Source of the DNA: Mastigias papua
Taxonomy: Eukaryota > Cnidaria > Scyphozoa > Rhizostomeae > Mastigiidae
DNA length: 64,000 bases
Assembly: GCA_964019165.1 (NCBI GenBank)
Contig: OZ025270.1
Span: 4,484,528-4,548,527 of the forward strand
Direction: 5' to 3'
Of this stretch, positions 1 through 10,824 are shown piece by piece. The notes beneath the pieces are model-generated. The model worked only from the letters and a program-made list of their open reading frames with translations, was not told the origin of the DNA and ran no database searches. The position numbers were made by a program, and so were the translations under genes. The number at the start of each line of letters is the position of its first letter. Position 1 is the stretch's first letter.

Positions 1-353
1 TTTCCGGTGAAAGAAGTCCAGTTTAACAGCAGATCGTCTAAATAACATGATGCAACTAAAGCAACAAAGAAGTTTTGTGAAAGATAGCTGTTAAAAGGGC
101 AATATCTGAAAACTCCTGCATTCTTGGTCTTTGTAACCAAATTTTGGAAATATTGGCTTCATACATTGTGTGTGCTACATTTTCTTAATTCATAGTCTTA
201 AATCATGGTGAAGATTCTTAATGCAATAACTCAATGGTATGTCAATAATATTTCTCAAACCAGTGATTCACAAATGTTTCTAAAAAGCCAATGAACCTTG
301 TATTACACATTGCACACAATATTTATAGAGTTTGCTGTTATAAAGCAGACAAG

Positions 354-756
354 CACGCTTTTTTATAAGAACCTACATGTAGAATACCAGACTATTTAAA
401 GAACTTATACTACTAAAGGAAAATTCACTAAGGACCTTCTCAGTTTGAAAAATCTTTATAATAGCAAGCAATCAAGAAGTAGGAAGACTGTTCCATTCAT
501 TTGCAGCCAAAACCAGCATAGATTGTTTGCTATGCTTGTGTCATAGTTCATTCATCTTAAGTTATAGCAAAGCTTAAAGGCAAAATTCAGAACTTCAATG
601 TTTTCTTATATCTTTACCATATGTATGGCACTGAATGTAGAGTAAAAACTAAGGAACTGTTAAGGAACTTTTAGTACTACAGTTTCACTAAAGGTTCAAA
701 AATAAGGAACTTTTGGAACTAGGCCTTGAGCTAGGTTCCTTACATAAAAAAGCGTG
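354..756. mobile_element. Miniature inverted-repeat element, family A, copy 1
   Basis: The terminal inverted repeat begins CACGCTTTTTTATAAG on the left, and the right end ...TTACATAAAAAAGCGTG is its reverse complement. The interior carries repeated AAGGAACTTTT motifs in both orientations. No coding capacity is seen. The flanking target site is decayed here, but the other copies show TA/TA, as for Tc1/mariner-type elements. Confidence 0.75.
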
Positions 757-1428
757 CATACCAATTTGCGAGCTATGCGTTTTCTCTTATGGTATTACCT
801 TTGAGAGTGGCTGTAAGGTTCTAGCCATTAGTTAGCCATTAGTTCAAATGCATAGTTAGACGATACTGTGGTCAGGACTTTTAGTTCCACATGATCTCCG
901 TATCACCTGCCTCCACTGTGGTACCAGACGGCTTATTTTTCTGATCACATATGGGAAATAAACCAGTTGAACTCAACAGGCCAACTGAACTGGCCCGTGA
1001 CAATCGTATAATAAGTAGAACTGATTTATGAGCAAGCTACATCATTACATGTTTGCAATATACAATTACGTAGCCCACTACAAATGCATCTTGTCCACAT
1101 CGTTGTACTGTATTGTCTCATTCTCCTCAAATTGAAGAATATTGTCTCAATCACGTGCAGCAAGTTCTTGATTAGCGGACTATCACATATTATTTGTCAG
1201 CTTATTCAGGTGTATTCATTAACGATTAAAAGTAGCTTCAATGTAGAATGCATTCCCAATATAACAAAGCTAGTAATGAACAAAATGGAGCAAACAAGAA
1301 GCACTTGCATTCATGCAAATTTAATCTGATGGTTTGCATCAATTTCATTAGTTAAAAAAGATCATCAGTCCTGCATAGCAAATGCACATAAAAAGTGAAA
1401 GGTCTATCAGTACTATAAAACTTCATTA

Positions 1429-1589
1429 CAGCACTAAACAGCAGCACCATGTTTTAGACATACTGAACAGCTGGCACCTGGCTATATATTTCGGTTCACC
1501 TTTCGGTCGCTATCCGACGTTTCATACTCTGATGAGAGTCGGACGAAGAAGGCTTTCAGTATGCTAAAAGGATGTTCCCGCTTGTTCAG
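1429..1589. mobile_element. Miniature inverted-repeat element, family B, copy 1
   Basis: Imperfect arms pair CATGTTTTAGACATACTGAA near the left end with TTCAGTATGCTAAAAGGATG near the right, and TA flanks both ends. The inner right arm holds TCCGAC...CTGATGA...GTCGGAC, a short hairpin whose sequence resembles the hammerhead ribozyme core (1523-1563). No coding capacity. Confidence 0.7.
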
Positions 1590-1921
1590 TATAGGTATAC
1601 TCTTTACATTTGAGTGTGGGAGCTGGAGGAAAAGATTTCAGTTATATGTCTCACTACTATACTCTGGAAGATGCATTTCAGCCTAATACTGGGCAACATT
1701 TCATAAATTTCTTGCCTGCGCCCCTGACTTACCTTTAAACATACATGAATCTTTTACTGCTCTCTTACCAGAAGGATTTCACGGATTCGTTAATACACAT
1801 ATGCAGTTCCAAACTTTGGACTCAACTTAAGCCCAGGCATATAAGAATTTACGTTAATAAGTCTGAGGTATCTTGCATAAAAGATCGTTAATAACAACGA
1901 CGTTTTTTGAATCATACTCAT

Positions 1922-2326
1922 AGGTTTGGCCAGACCACATGCGGAACACGGCAACATCATATGGTCCCCTTACTACAAAAAGGACATTAAAGTTATCGCC
2001 AATTTCCAGAGGAGACGAAGTAAGTTGGTACATGAGCTAAAAGATTTGGACTATGAACAACGATTAAAAAGCTCGGACCTTCCTGGTTTGGTTTATAGTA
2101 GGTTTCAGGGTGATACGATTGAGACATACAAATAGATACCTGGGTATTATGACATAAAGCCTGTGTTGAAAATGGATACTTATGGAAATACCAGGGGACA
2201 TAAAGCTAAGATCTTTATTGAAAGATATAAAATACCACAAAGCGTTCGTACAGTATCAGAGTTGCACACGGATGGAATCAATTTCCAGAGGATGTAGCTG
2301 AGGCCAACCCATTAAGTACATTAAAA
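1922..2326 (+). mobile_element. LINE reverse-transcriptase C-terminal fragment (left copy)
   Basis: Translation gives ARPHAEHGNIIWSPYYKKD, followed by a QRR..KLVHELKDLDYEQRL block. This is the conserved C-terminal tail of jockey/CR1-like reverse transcriptases (RPHLEY..VWSPY). A frame break follows at about 2135, after which WNQFPEDVAEANPLSTLK continues the typical ending. It is 5'-truncated and non-functional. Confidence 0.85.
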
Positions 2327-2818
2327 AAAGCTGGGCTTTCAGCTTTACCCTTTCCTTTGACCTCGGTCCTTAGAAATTCTTCAAATTGTAAATAATTTGA
2401 TGCAGATGCATTTGGGTAAACAGGTCCAAGACAACAATCTAATGAATATAAAACATTAAGTTTATACATCTGTCGATAATTGCTTTAGGTATGTCTGATA
2501 AGTTTACATCTGACTTCCTTGACATGGTAACAGGTTTACAGATTGATAATACTACCAAAAACTACATAATTAGAAAGATATCTACCATTCCAATCAGAAT
2601 GTCGTACTTCATCTTCTGTAGAAGTAACAAACACTGGTCAAATCCTGAACTCCTATCTCACTAACTCTCACTAATATTCACTCTTGTTGTTCTCACTAAT
2701 ACACTAATACTCACTTTTGTTATTATCATTCTGCTATTATTATTGTATTTAAACCAAGTAGTCAACTGTAAACTACCTGTTGTTTATTGATGTTTACAAC
2801 TGTATGTACTACATACTT

Positions 2819-3623
2819 TCAATGATATGAAGTTTCCATTTTTACCATAGCTTTTTGCATTCTTTTAAGACCCAAGATGACATTTACTTTATGTGTGACA
2901 CATGCAGCCAAGGCTAGAGCATCTGTTTGAATTATATGAGAATAGATGGAGCTTAAGATTGTATCTGCTTCTATATGGTGGCATTTGAGCACTTTTATGT
3001 CTGGATTTTCATCAATATTTAACAGCATCTTGGTATTTATTCCTTAAGCTGTAAATACAGTTGATGCAAAGCTACGAAAGTACTGAATTCGCTTTTAAGG
3101 AAATGCTGGAAACAAATTTTGTAGCCTGGATTCTTGAAGAACTCTTGAAATCCGTTGTGGATGGCAGCATATTGTCCGTCTTTTTCAAAAACATTTTTTG
3201 TCCTTTAAGGGCAGAAATCTTCAGTACTTCTAAATCAAGCTGCGATCATCCTTTCTGTCCTTGATCCTTAACTCCAGGTAGCACGGGTCATTGCAGAAGA
3301 TGGTCTAGAGTGCATTTAGGTGGTAAAAACTGAGTTTCATCGCTTTTTTCCCTGTCCTTTGTTGAAGGTGTAGCCAATTTATACAGAAGTCCCATATCTA
3401 CTAGAGCAGTGCAATTGTCAAATTGATTTAGTGACACAAATTTTAGTTTTTCAGCATTCTTTCCTTTCTGTGCTTTGATCATTTCTGCATTGATATTAAA
3501 CACTGAGAGCCACTCTTTTGTCAAACGATGCTTTATTACCTGCATAAAGTCAATTTTCGCTTCACTACATTGTAGCAAAGCTATACATTGAGCCATAACT
3601 TCTTCCAATGCAACAGTCTTCAA
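2819..3623 (-). pseudogene. Broken minus-strand reading frames of unknown family (left copy)
   Basis: Two open stretches lie here: 3288-3623 (111 codons, starting MKTVALEEVMAQCIALLQ) and 2819-3028 (69 codons, with HHIEADTILSSIYSHIIQTD). The second resembles an EEADTR..LHA motif I recall from uncharacterised, multi-copy proteins common in cnidarian genomes. That link is tentative. Stops separate the parts, and differences from the right copy are mostly amino-acid-changing, so this looks like a decayed gene or transposon protein. Confidence 0.45.
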
Positions 3624-3661
3624 AATGGGTTAACTTCTCTCTTTCTCTGTTAAAGGTGGCT

Positions 3662-5904
3662 GTTAAAGCGTTTATGGTATAACTTGCTTATTGGTGTAGA
3701 ATTTTGAAATATTGTCTGCAATAGTGAGTAAATACTGGGACAACAAAATAACACTTCTTTATTTCATCCTCCTGACACAAGTAATCAAATATCAGATTTC
3801 ATCTTTTTTGCAGCAATATTGGTGGCATTCGAAGATAGTTTATAGAATGAAATGTGATGTTTTAACACTTTATTCTGCTCAGCAGCGAATAAACAGCAAG
3901 TGAATTGGGACTATTGCTATATTGTTGCTATATGCAAATTATGTGACAATATGGCCATTGCTGGATTATGTATCGGCATGGCCAGCCGATTTGGACAATG
4001 TAAATAAGTAGCCCCTCGCGGCCTGAACAGATTTAGCTATTGGCCACATTATCTATATCCATGAAAACCTGCTCAGTTTCTGATAAATTGTTTGTGCTTT
4101 TGACTTATTACATAGTTGTATATGAAGCCCAATCTCAGCTAATTTAATTTCAATAATATAATCAGGACACCCAGTTGCTATCCTTCTATATTGCGTAAAA
4201 AATAAAATTGACTTATGTGTGTAATGTACAGCACATTCTTTAACAGGACGTTTGATTATAACAATACTGAATTTCAAAAATCTATGGATTTAAGAATAAA
4301 TTCAGAAAGGTTCCAGGACTCAGTCGTCATACTGGGATATCCTTTATGCAGCAATTGGATGCATTTCAAATTTTCTGTTGTACTCATTTAGCAAACATTT
4401 ATTTTTTTGTTCTCATTCTAAGCTTTTGTCTCGTGATGAGGTCAAAAAGGTGCCTTTATCCTGAAACTGAATTTAGCCCCCACCATCAGCCAAGAATGAA
4501 TGTTAAACCTGAACAAAGCGTAAGGAATTCGCATGTAAAATGTGTATATCTAGCCCTCTTTGGAAAGAATATTTGTCTTAATTCACCATGAAGGTCTATT
4601 CGTTGGTATCACTAAAGAACGTAATGAAATAGTGTCGATGCTAGTCTACGTTGTATATTGAAGGATGAATACTCTCTTTGCCGTTAGAAATTTTAATTCT
4701 TAGATAATAGATGCTCTTCTTTTCATGATTTGGCCTCATACGTGAGGAGGAGTCAATAGCAGTAGAATCTCGAACACATGAGTATAACTGTAGTTACCTT
4801 TAAGTTTGTTAGACTTCTTTTATACTTTTTGAGAAGCTATATGTCAAAAGTATTCCTTCATTTTTGCTAATTCATCTGTGTCACAATTGTCCAGGTAGCA
4901 GGTTTTTAAAGCTGGAAAATTGTTTTTTTTTCTTATATAGCGATTATCGCCATTGATATACCTTCCTACGGTATCGAGAAAGTTCCAAATCTTCTGCTTT
5001 GGATTCCCAAAATACTTTGTTGCATCGCAATGATTTTGTAAATTGTTTCCAATAGCATTCTGAAGACTTACTGGTGAATTACACGCAAGTCCGTTAAGAA
5101 TGGTTTTCTTTGAAATGTCTAGTGATTTATTGCAATAAGTGACTACTACCGCACGAAAATCGTAAATATTCTATAGGGTACTGACGGTAGTTTTCTCGCC
5201 TGACATTCATCAGAGTATGAAACTTCGGTACATGCATTTCGGTTCACTTGTAGCTCGTTATCCGACATTTCGTACTCTGATGAATGTCGGCCGAAAAAAC
5301 TGCTGTCAGTTTGCTGGATTGTTTCCGCTTTTTCGTGTGATAGTGAGTTTCTGTGGTACAAACAGACAACAGATGATAACTGTGATAGGTTGGGATCTTT
5401 TCAGTTGTTGGGATCTTTTCGGCTTTTGCATCACTGTATCTTCCTCATGGTTTGTAGGTATTCCCAATTTTTCAAATTTTACTGCCTCTACTTATCTTAT
5501 TCAAATTTGGTTATATTAATCTTTATAAATTTATATAGAACTTAACTGAGAAACAAATGATGTCATTTGAAATGCACAGTTTCCAATTAATATTATGTCT
5601 CATAACTGTTCACTGAAATAAGAAGTTTTACATGATGTTTTAATTCATCTGATGGTTACTACCTTATGCACTGGTTCAGAAATTACATTTCATTGCCACT
5701 GATTTTAAATTCCAACCGAATTTATGTTGGTTCAGTACTAAGCCAACTAATATCTGCCAAATTGTTGGGTATCATCATAATAATAATAATGCTTTTTTGG
5801 CAAGCTTCAAATCGTCGATATAATCTTAAAATCTACCAATACAAATCTCACAACAAAGTAATTTATACTTGGCTGGCTTAGTGTGTAAACAAAGAAATAA
5901 TATA
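3662..5904. other. Non-coding stretch right of the left duplicate
   Basis: Apart from the family B element at 5149-5340 I see no gene here. Short open frames (for example 4346-4591) have no recognisable motif and no splice context. The sequence is AT-rich with ordinary complexity. Confidence 0.6.
5149..5340. mobile_element. Miniature inverted-repeat element, family B, copy 3 (full palindromic form)
   Basis: Both arms are long and near complementary: the left starts CCGCACGAAAA and the right ends TTTTTCGTGTG, with TA outside each. The CTGATGA core occurs in both arms, as TCATCAG at 5208-5214 on the left and CTGATGA at 5277-5283 on the right. This shows that the element is essentially one large palindrome. 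Confidence 0.75.
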
Positions 5905-7275
5905 CTGAACAATAATAATAGTAATAACGATACAATTTATTTAATGTTGGCTAGAAAGCTAATGCTATTATAGCCCAACTCTATCCTATTTACAATATGC
6001 AAGTTTAATTACAACGAACATTCACTAAAAGCACCTAAATACAAATGTGGCAGCTACATCCAACTCCCCTCCAACTTCTGATTTGCATTTTGAATTCATC
6101 ATCAATTCTTCCAACTTATATTGATCTGGAAGTTGATTCCAAATTATGCTTCCCCTGGGAGAGACTCATTTCCATGCTTTTTTGATCTCGTGTTAGGAAG
6201 TTGGGGGAGATTGTTTATTCTTTAGGTGTACCGAAGCATTTTCCTATTGAAGAACTCCGACAGAAAGGAGGGGTTTTTGGAGGTTACACATCTGTATACC
6301 TCCAGCATAAGCTTTTGCAGATTTTTCTCATGAGTTGTCGCTTCCTCAATCCTGTATAGGATTCTATAAAAGTGGAGACATATTCATTTAGCAGCATTCT
6401 CAGGGCACGCTTATGAACCCTGTTGACTTCTTCGTTTCTAGTTTTTCCATAGAACATTCATATGAGTGGACAGTAATTAAAATTTCTCGGTATAACTGAG
6501 TTATATAGTAGGCTAGCCTTCTGGGGCTCCAATTCCCTTGCAATCGTTGAAAAAGCTTTAACCTTTTTGTTAGTCTTTTGGCAGATTGCTTTGATGTGCT
6601 CATTAAATCTAAGTTTTGAGTCAATGGTGACACCTAAGAGCTTTAGCTTATCAGACATGTTTATGGTATCGCTATTAATTTCAATGCATAAATCGTGATC
6701 TTCTTTTAGCCCAAAGAATATCAGCTGGAATGTTTCAGTGTTTGCACCAATCTCTTTAAGTTTATACAAGTTCGTTACTTGTCTCATGTCATTTACAATA
6801 CTTATGGATACTTCAGGTAAGGTTTCACCACATGCATAAATTGTGTTATCATCAGCAATGTTGCAAACCTGAGAAGACTCTATAATATAAAAGAAATCTT
6901 TTATAAAGATGTTGAATAGAAAGAGACCGAGTATAGATCCCTATGGAACACCTTTGGACAGTGACTTCCAGGTACTTAAACTAGTGCCTGTTTTCACCCC
7001 CTGCTTCCTGTTGTCACCCCCTGCTTTCTATCAGTGAAGCAACTGTATATGAGTTTCAGAATATCAATGCCAACGCCATAAGCGTCGAGCTTGGCAATAA
7101 GTAGATCTTGCTGCATACAGTCGTATGCCTTTGAACGCTCCATCGGTACCATGGTAGTGACACTCCCCTTGTCAATACATCGACAAATCATTTCAATAAC
7201 CCGAAAGAGAGCATGCTGAGTACCATGCCTTGTTTAAAAGCACAAAGATTCGTCGAGAGTCTCCTTTCATTAAAT
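5905..7275 (-). mobile_element. Decayed non-LTR retrotransposon (reverse transcriptase part)
   Basis: On the minus strand, ERSKAYDCMQQDLLIAKLDA (the DLSKAFDCI..DLLIAKL motif of reverse transcriptase) is followed by FQLIFFGLKEDHDLCIEI, then KLLGVTIDSKLRFNEHIKA and SVIPRNFNYCPLI. The order is that of the palm, thumb and C-terminal tail of LINE reverse transcriptases common in corals. The catalytic FADD block is degenerate (near 6850) and frames are broken. An AATAATAAT tract at 5909-5930 fits a simple-repeat 3' tail. Confidence 0.88.
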
Positions 7276-7867
7276 GATAGAAATTGCTTTAACGGTAAGC
7301 GTTCGAAGACTTTTGATAGCGATGGAAGAACGCTAATTCACACATTAGTGAACATTTCGTAGCTTTTTAAATAGTTAATCTTAATTAGTTTCATGTATCA
7401 AAGTTATGTAGAAAGCCAACTTTGAACCATGTCATCTTATCATTATTATTATTCATGATATCATTACTGGCACCTTCTTTAGGCTTTGTTAGCAAGAACA
7501 GCCGAGCCTCCGTAACGATACAGTGTTACAAAGATAGACGGACACTACACAAACATAACATTCAAATACATAGATTGCTTCAAGAAATCTATAGAAATCA
7601 AGTAGAAGCCATGACTGCCTTGAGCGAATATTGGAATTTTAAAGGTATCTGACTTATCAACTTTCTTAGGTCTCAAAATCCATTACTGAACTTTCTCAAC
7701 TTTTTGAGGAGACGAGAGCGGTTTTTAAGCTTCACTTCCTTGTAAAAAGAAAATTTGTAATAAATAGAGAAACTGGTATATCTGACATTATCACATGCAT
7801 TTATTTGCCCGCGTAATCCCGCTCTAAGTTGTGACTTCCTTTCCGTGCTGTTACTTTTCATTTCATT
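7276..7867. other. Non-coding spacer between LINE fragments
   Basis: I see no recognised gene. A plus-strand open frame at 7422-7652 begins with a hydrophobic segment that could mimic a signal peptide, but it has no family motif and is probably chance. Confidence 0.5.
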
Positions 7868-8752
7868 TTTTCATTTAACATTATTTACACATGAAATAAA
7901 ACCCTTCAGCAATTAATATACAAAACATACGATCTTAAATCTAAAAAATTAAATTCTTAAACAGTCTAAAATCCTAAATTCCTTATATGATGTTGTTCCA
8001 GGGAGTCGTGTTTTAAAATGTGTCTAGCCCTTTAAATGCGGTTTTAGTCGTTGTTTAAAACGATTTAAAGTCGGTAGCTCACGAATTGTGGAAGGTATTT
8101 CATTCCAGACTTTCAGAGATGCATAATGAAAACTCTTTTTGAAAAACTCTGTCCTAGATCTAGGGATTTGAAGATCCTGAGACTTTCTCGTATTATACGA
8201 GGACAAATATGGTCTGGGCAAGTATTTATCAAAAAGGTTTTCAGGACATAATCTGTTTACGATCTTGTAGGTCATCACGTTCCTGTCATAACGGATAATA
8301 TTTTCTACATTTAGCCAGGAACTAGACCAAAGATCATTTATCTTTGCATTCTCTATTATTGACCATGCTCGGGATTGAAGACGTTGGAGAGCAGCTAATT
8401 TTGTTTTACACAAGCTACCCCAAACAATGTCGCCATAACGCAGATGACTCTCGACAAGAGCATAATACACACTGCAAAGCTGAGATTGCGGTAAGATATT
8501 TTTCAGTCGTTTTAGAGCTGAAAGACCAGCACTCATTTTGCCCTTTACACGCTTGTATTGCTCATCCCAGGTAAGGTTTTCGTCAATAATGATGCCTAGG
8601 GACTTCACTTGATCTACCTTTTTTATATCCGAACCATCCAGCGTTAGAGCCTGTGAAAGGTCGAGATTCTTAGTCTTGAGTGGGTGTCCTATTACCATGA
8701 CTTCAGTTTTTTTGGGATTAGGACTTAGTTTATTAACTCTCATCCACTCTGA
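7868..8752 (-). mobile_element. 5'-truncated LINE with open C-terminal frame
   Basis: The minus-strand frame 8024-8743 (239 codons) starts MRVNKLSPNPKKTEVMVIGH and carries VKSLGIIIDENLTWDEQ, LPQSQLCSVYYALVESHLRY, VMTYKIVNRLCPENLFDKY and a final LPTLNRFKQRLKPHLKG. This is the complete C-terminal third of a LINE reverse transcriptase polyprotein. The polymerase core is missing, so the copy is dead on arrival. The 3'-flank AAACCCTTCAGCAAT is shared with the related copy at 9004-9957. Confidence 0.92.
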
Positions 8753-8866
8753 GATATTGAGTTTGTTACTTTTCTTTACATGTTACTTTTCTTTCGACAC
8801 TGGCTTTAACGTTGTAAGTTAGAGTCGGAGTCAGTCAGCGTCAGAGTTTAGTGCAGTGCATGCATA

Positions 8867-10261
8867 AAGGTGGATTTCCATTCAGTGCTTTTTGTTGTGC
8901 GCTTGACTTTTTGCGATCAGCCCTTTGCGATGGTGCTTATCGTCGCGCGCACGACTTTCTGCAATCGACCTCATATTTTTCATATTTCATATTTCAATTT
9001 TTTAAGCACTAAGACCCTTCAGCAATGCTAAGAACTTAAATTTACAATCAAAGTTATCTACACTAATTAGAGATATAGCAAAAAAAATACGTTAAAAATC
9101 CTATTCAGAATAGAGCTAGCTGTTCTTCCAGGGGTTGTGTTTTAATTTTTCAAGTCTTGCTCTTCATATAAACTTTGAGTTGCCTTTTAAAGGTATTTAT
9201 TGTTGGCAACTCCCGTATATCAAAAGGCGTATTATTCCAGTCCTTAAGAGCTGAGTAATGAAAGCTTTTTATGTAGTGCTCAGTCCTATGCTTAGGGATG
9301 TGGAGATCTTGGCAATTTCTCGTATTGTAAGATGAGATATTAGCCCTTGGTTTGTATTTACCAAGGAGGCTGTCTGGGCAGAGTTTGTGCACGATTTTAT
9401 AGGTCATAACATTCCTTTCAAAAAAAAATTATGTTTTCTACACTCATCCCAGGGCATGACCAAGTATCTTTAATTTTGGCACTCTTGATTATTTCGAGGG
9501 CCCGAGTTTGGATTCTCTGAAGGGCAGCCAGTTTTGTCTCCGACAAACTACCCCAAACAACATCACCATAGCGCAACTGACTTTCTACTAATGCATAATA
9601 GAGCATACATAGTTGTGATTGAGGCAGTATATTTTTCAATCTTTTTATTGCCCAAATTCCAGAGTTAATTTTGTCTTTGTGAGGTTGAATTGGTCATCCC
9701 ATGATAGGTGTTCATCAACGATCAATCCAAGGGACTTTGCTTTTGTTACTCTTTTTATTCTATGATTATTAAGCATCAGACTCTCGGGGAGGTCAGGGTG
9801 TTTGGTTTTACGTGGATGCCCTATGACCATAAATTCAGTTTTTTGGGGGTTAGGGCTGAGTTTATTAATTTTCATCCACTCAGAAAGATTTATCATCTCC
9901 TGACTAGCATCATCCATCGATTTCATTACGCCATTCGATGCAACTGTGACTCTTGATGATGAGTAGCTGAGCTTACAGTAGGGACATTTGCTTGCTCGGG
10001 AACATCTTTGTTTGCTGCGGCCATCAACAACTGCTCGATATTAACAAACTACTTTTGCTAAGACGCGACTTCCTGTTGGTTTTGAAAGCAAATGGTCTCG
10101 GCGCTTTCGATCGATCGCGGAAAGTCGGATGAACTTCTACTTTTTATGCGATCGCGCGCGCAGCTCAAGCTATCAGCTTCTAGAATATGCGCATGCCCAG
10201 ATTAAAATTCCATCGCAAAAGTCGAGCGCGCGACAAAAAGCACTGAATGGAAATCCACCTT
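8867..10261. mobile_element. Terminal-inverted-repeat DNA element interrupted by a LINE
   Basis: The left terminus AAGGTGGATTTCCATTCAGT (8867) is matched by the exact inverted copy ending at 10261, and similarity continues about 50 bases inward on both sides with a GCGCG-rich stretch. Between the arms lies a LINE (9004-9957). Without it the element would be about 440 bp with no coding capacity, so it is a miniature element used as a LINE landing site. The target-site duplication is unclear. Confidence 0.85.
9004..9957 (-). mobile_element. 5'-truncated LINE nested in the inverted-repeat element
   Basis: Same family as 7868-8752. Minus-strand pieces are 9645-9926 (SEWMKINKLSPNPQKTEFMV), 9418-9639 (LPQSQLCMLYYALVESQLRY) and 9150-9407 (VMTYKIVHKLCPDSL... 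to a closing FKRQLKVYMKSKT). Two frameshifts, at about 9640 and 9412 (an A-run), break the frame. The shared 3' sequence AGACCCTTCAGCAAT marks its end. Confidence 0.9.
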
Positions 10262-10824
10262 AAGCAAAGCAAAAAGTAGAGCATGCGATCACAGAGTCGA
10301 AGAGTTTCCTATCACTTAAAGTTTGCACTTAGGCGTTCAAACCATCACTGCATTTCAAAGGTCGCTTTTTAGTTTTCAGCATACGTCGTTCTTAAATTGT
10401 TTGTTCAGTTATGTTCAGTTCAGTTATGAATATACAAAGAAAGCGCTACACATGCTGCATTTACTTCGATTCGCCGCCTCGATCCACTCATCACAACAGT
10501 CAGTATGTTTTCGAACTGAAGCATATATCCAGCAAAAGAAACGAGATATTTTCAAATAACCTTGTAAACAAATTATGTAAACTGCTGCTACGAAATAGTC
10601 CAACCTTTAAAGTGGCTACATCACAAAGTAATTGTCAAATGCTGTCATGCTACAATTAAATTTTTAAAATGTTTGTTAGTTAGTGAGTTTGATTTTCCAT
10701 GAGAAGAGAAGATTTTTGATCACAACCATCTTCTTTGTCACACCAACCAGGAATTACACTTGCCTGCAAATCGATCAAATAACGTTACTACAGAGAGGAT
10801 TTGACTTCTCTTCTATTTCGATCC
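10262..10824. other. Spacer downstream of the receptor gene
   Basis: No gene is recognised. This is the 3' side of the minus-strand receptor gene and would contain its 3' UTR. Overlapping short plus-strand open frames have no recognisable content. Confidence 0.5.

Larger units (their letters stand above)
1..3661. repeat. Left copy of a direct segmental duplication of at least 3.6 kb
   Basis: This stretch matches 12471-16083 in the same orientation nearly base for base, with scattered substitutions and small indels. The left end is cut by the window edge. Similarity stops at about 3661, just after the shared TTAAAGGTGGC. The unit contains a TA-type miniature element, a second miniature element, a LINE tail and minus-strand ORF remnants, all in the same order in both copies, so these insertions predate the duplication. 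It could be a true tandem duplication, a composite mobile element, or two haplotypes wrongly joined in assembly. Confidence 0.93.
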
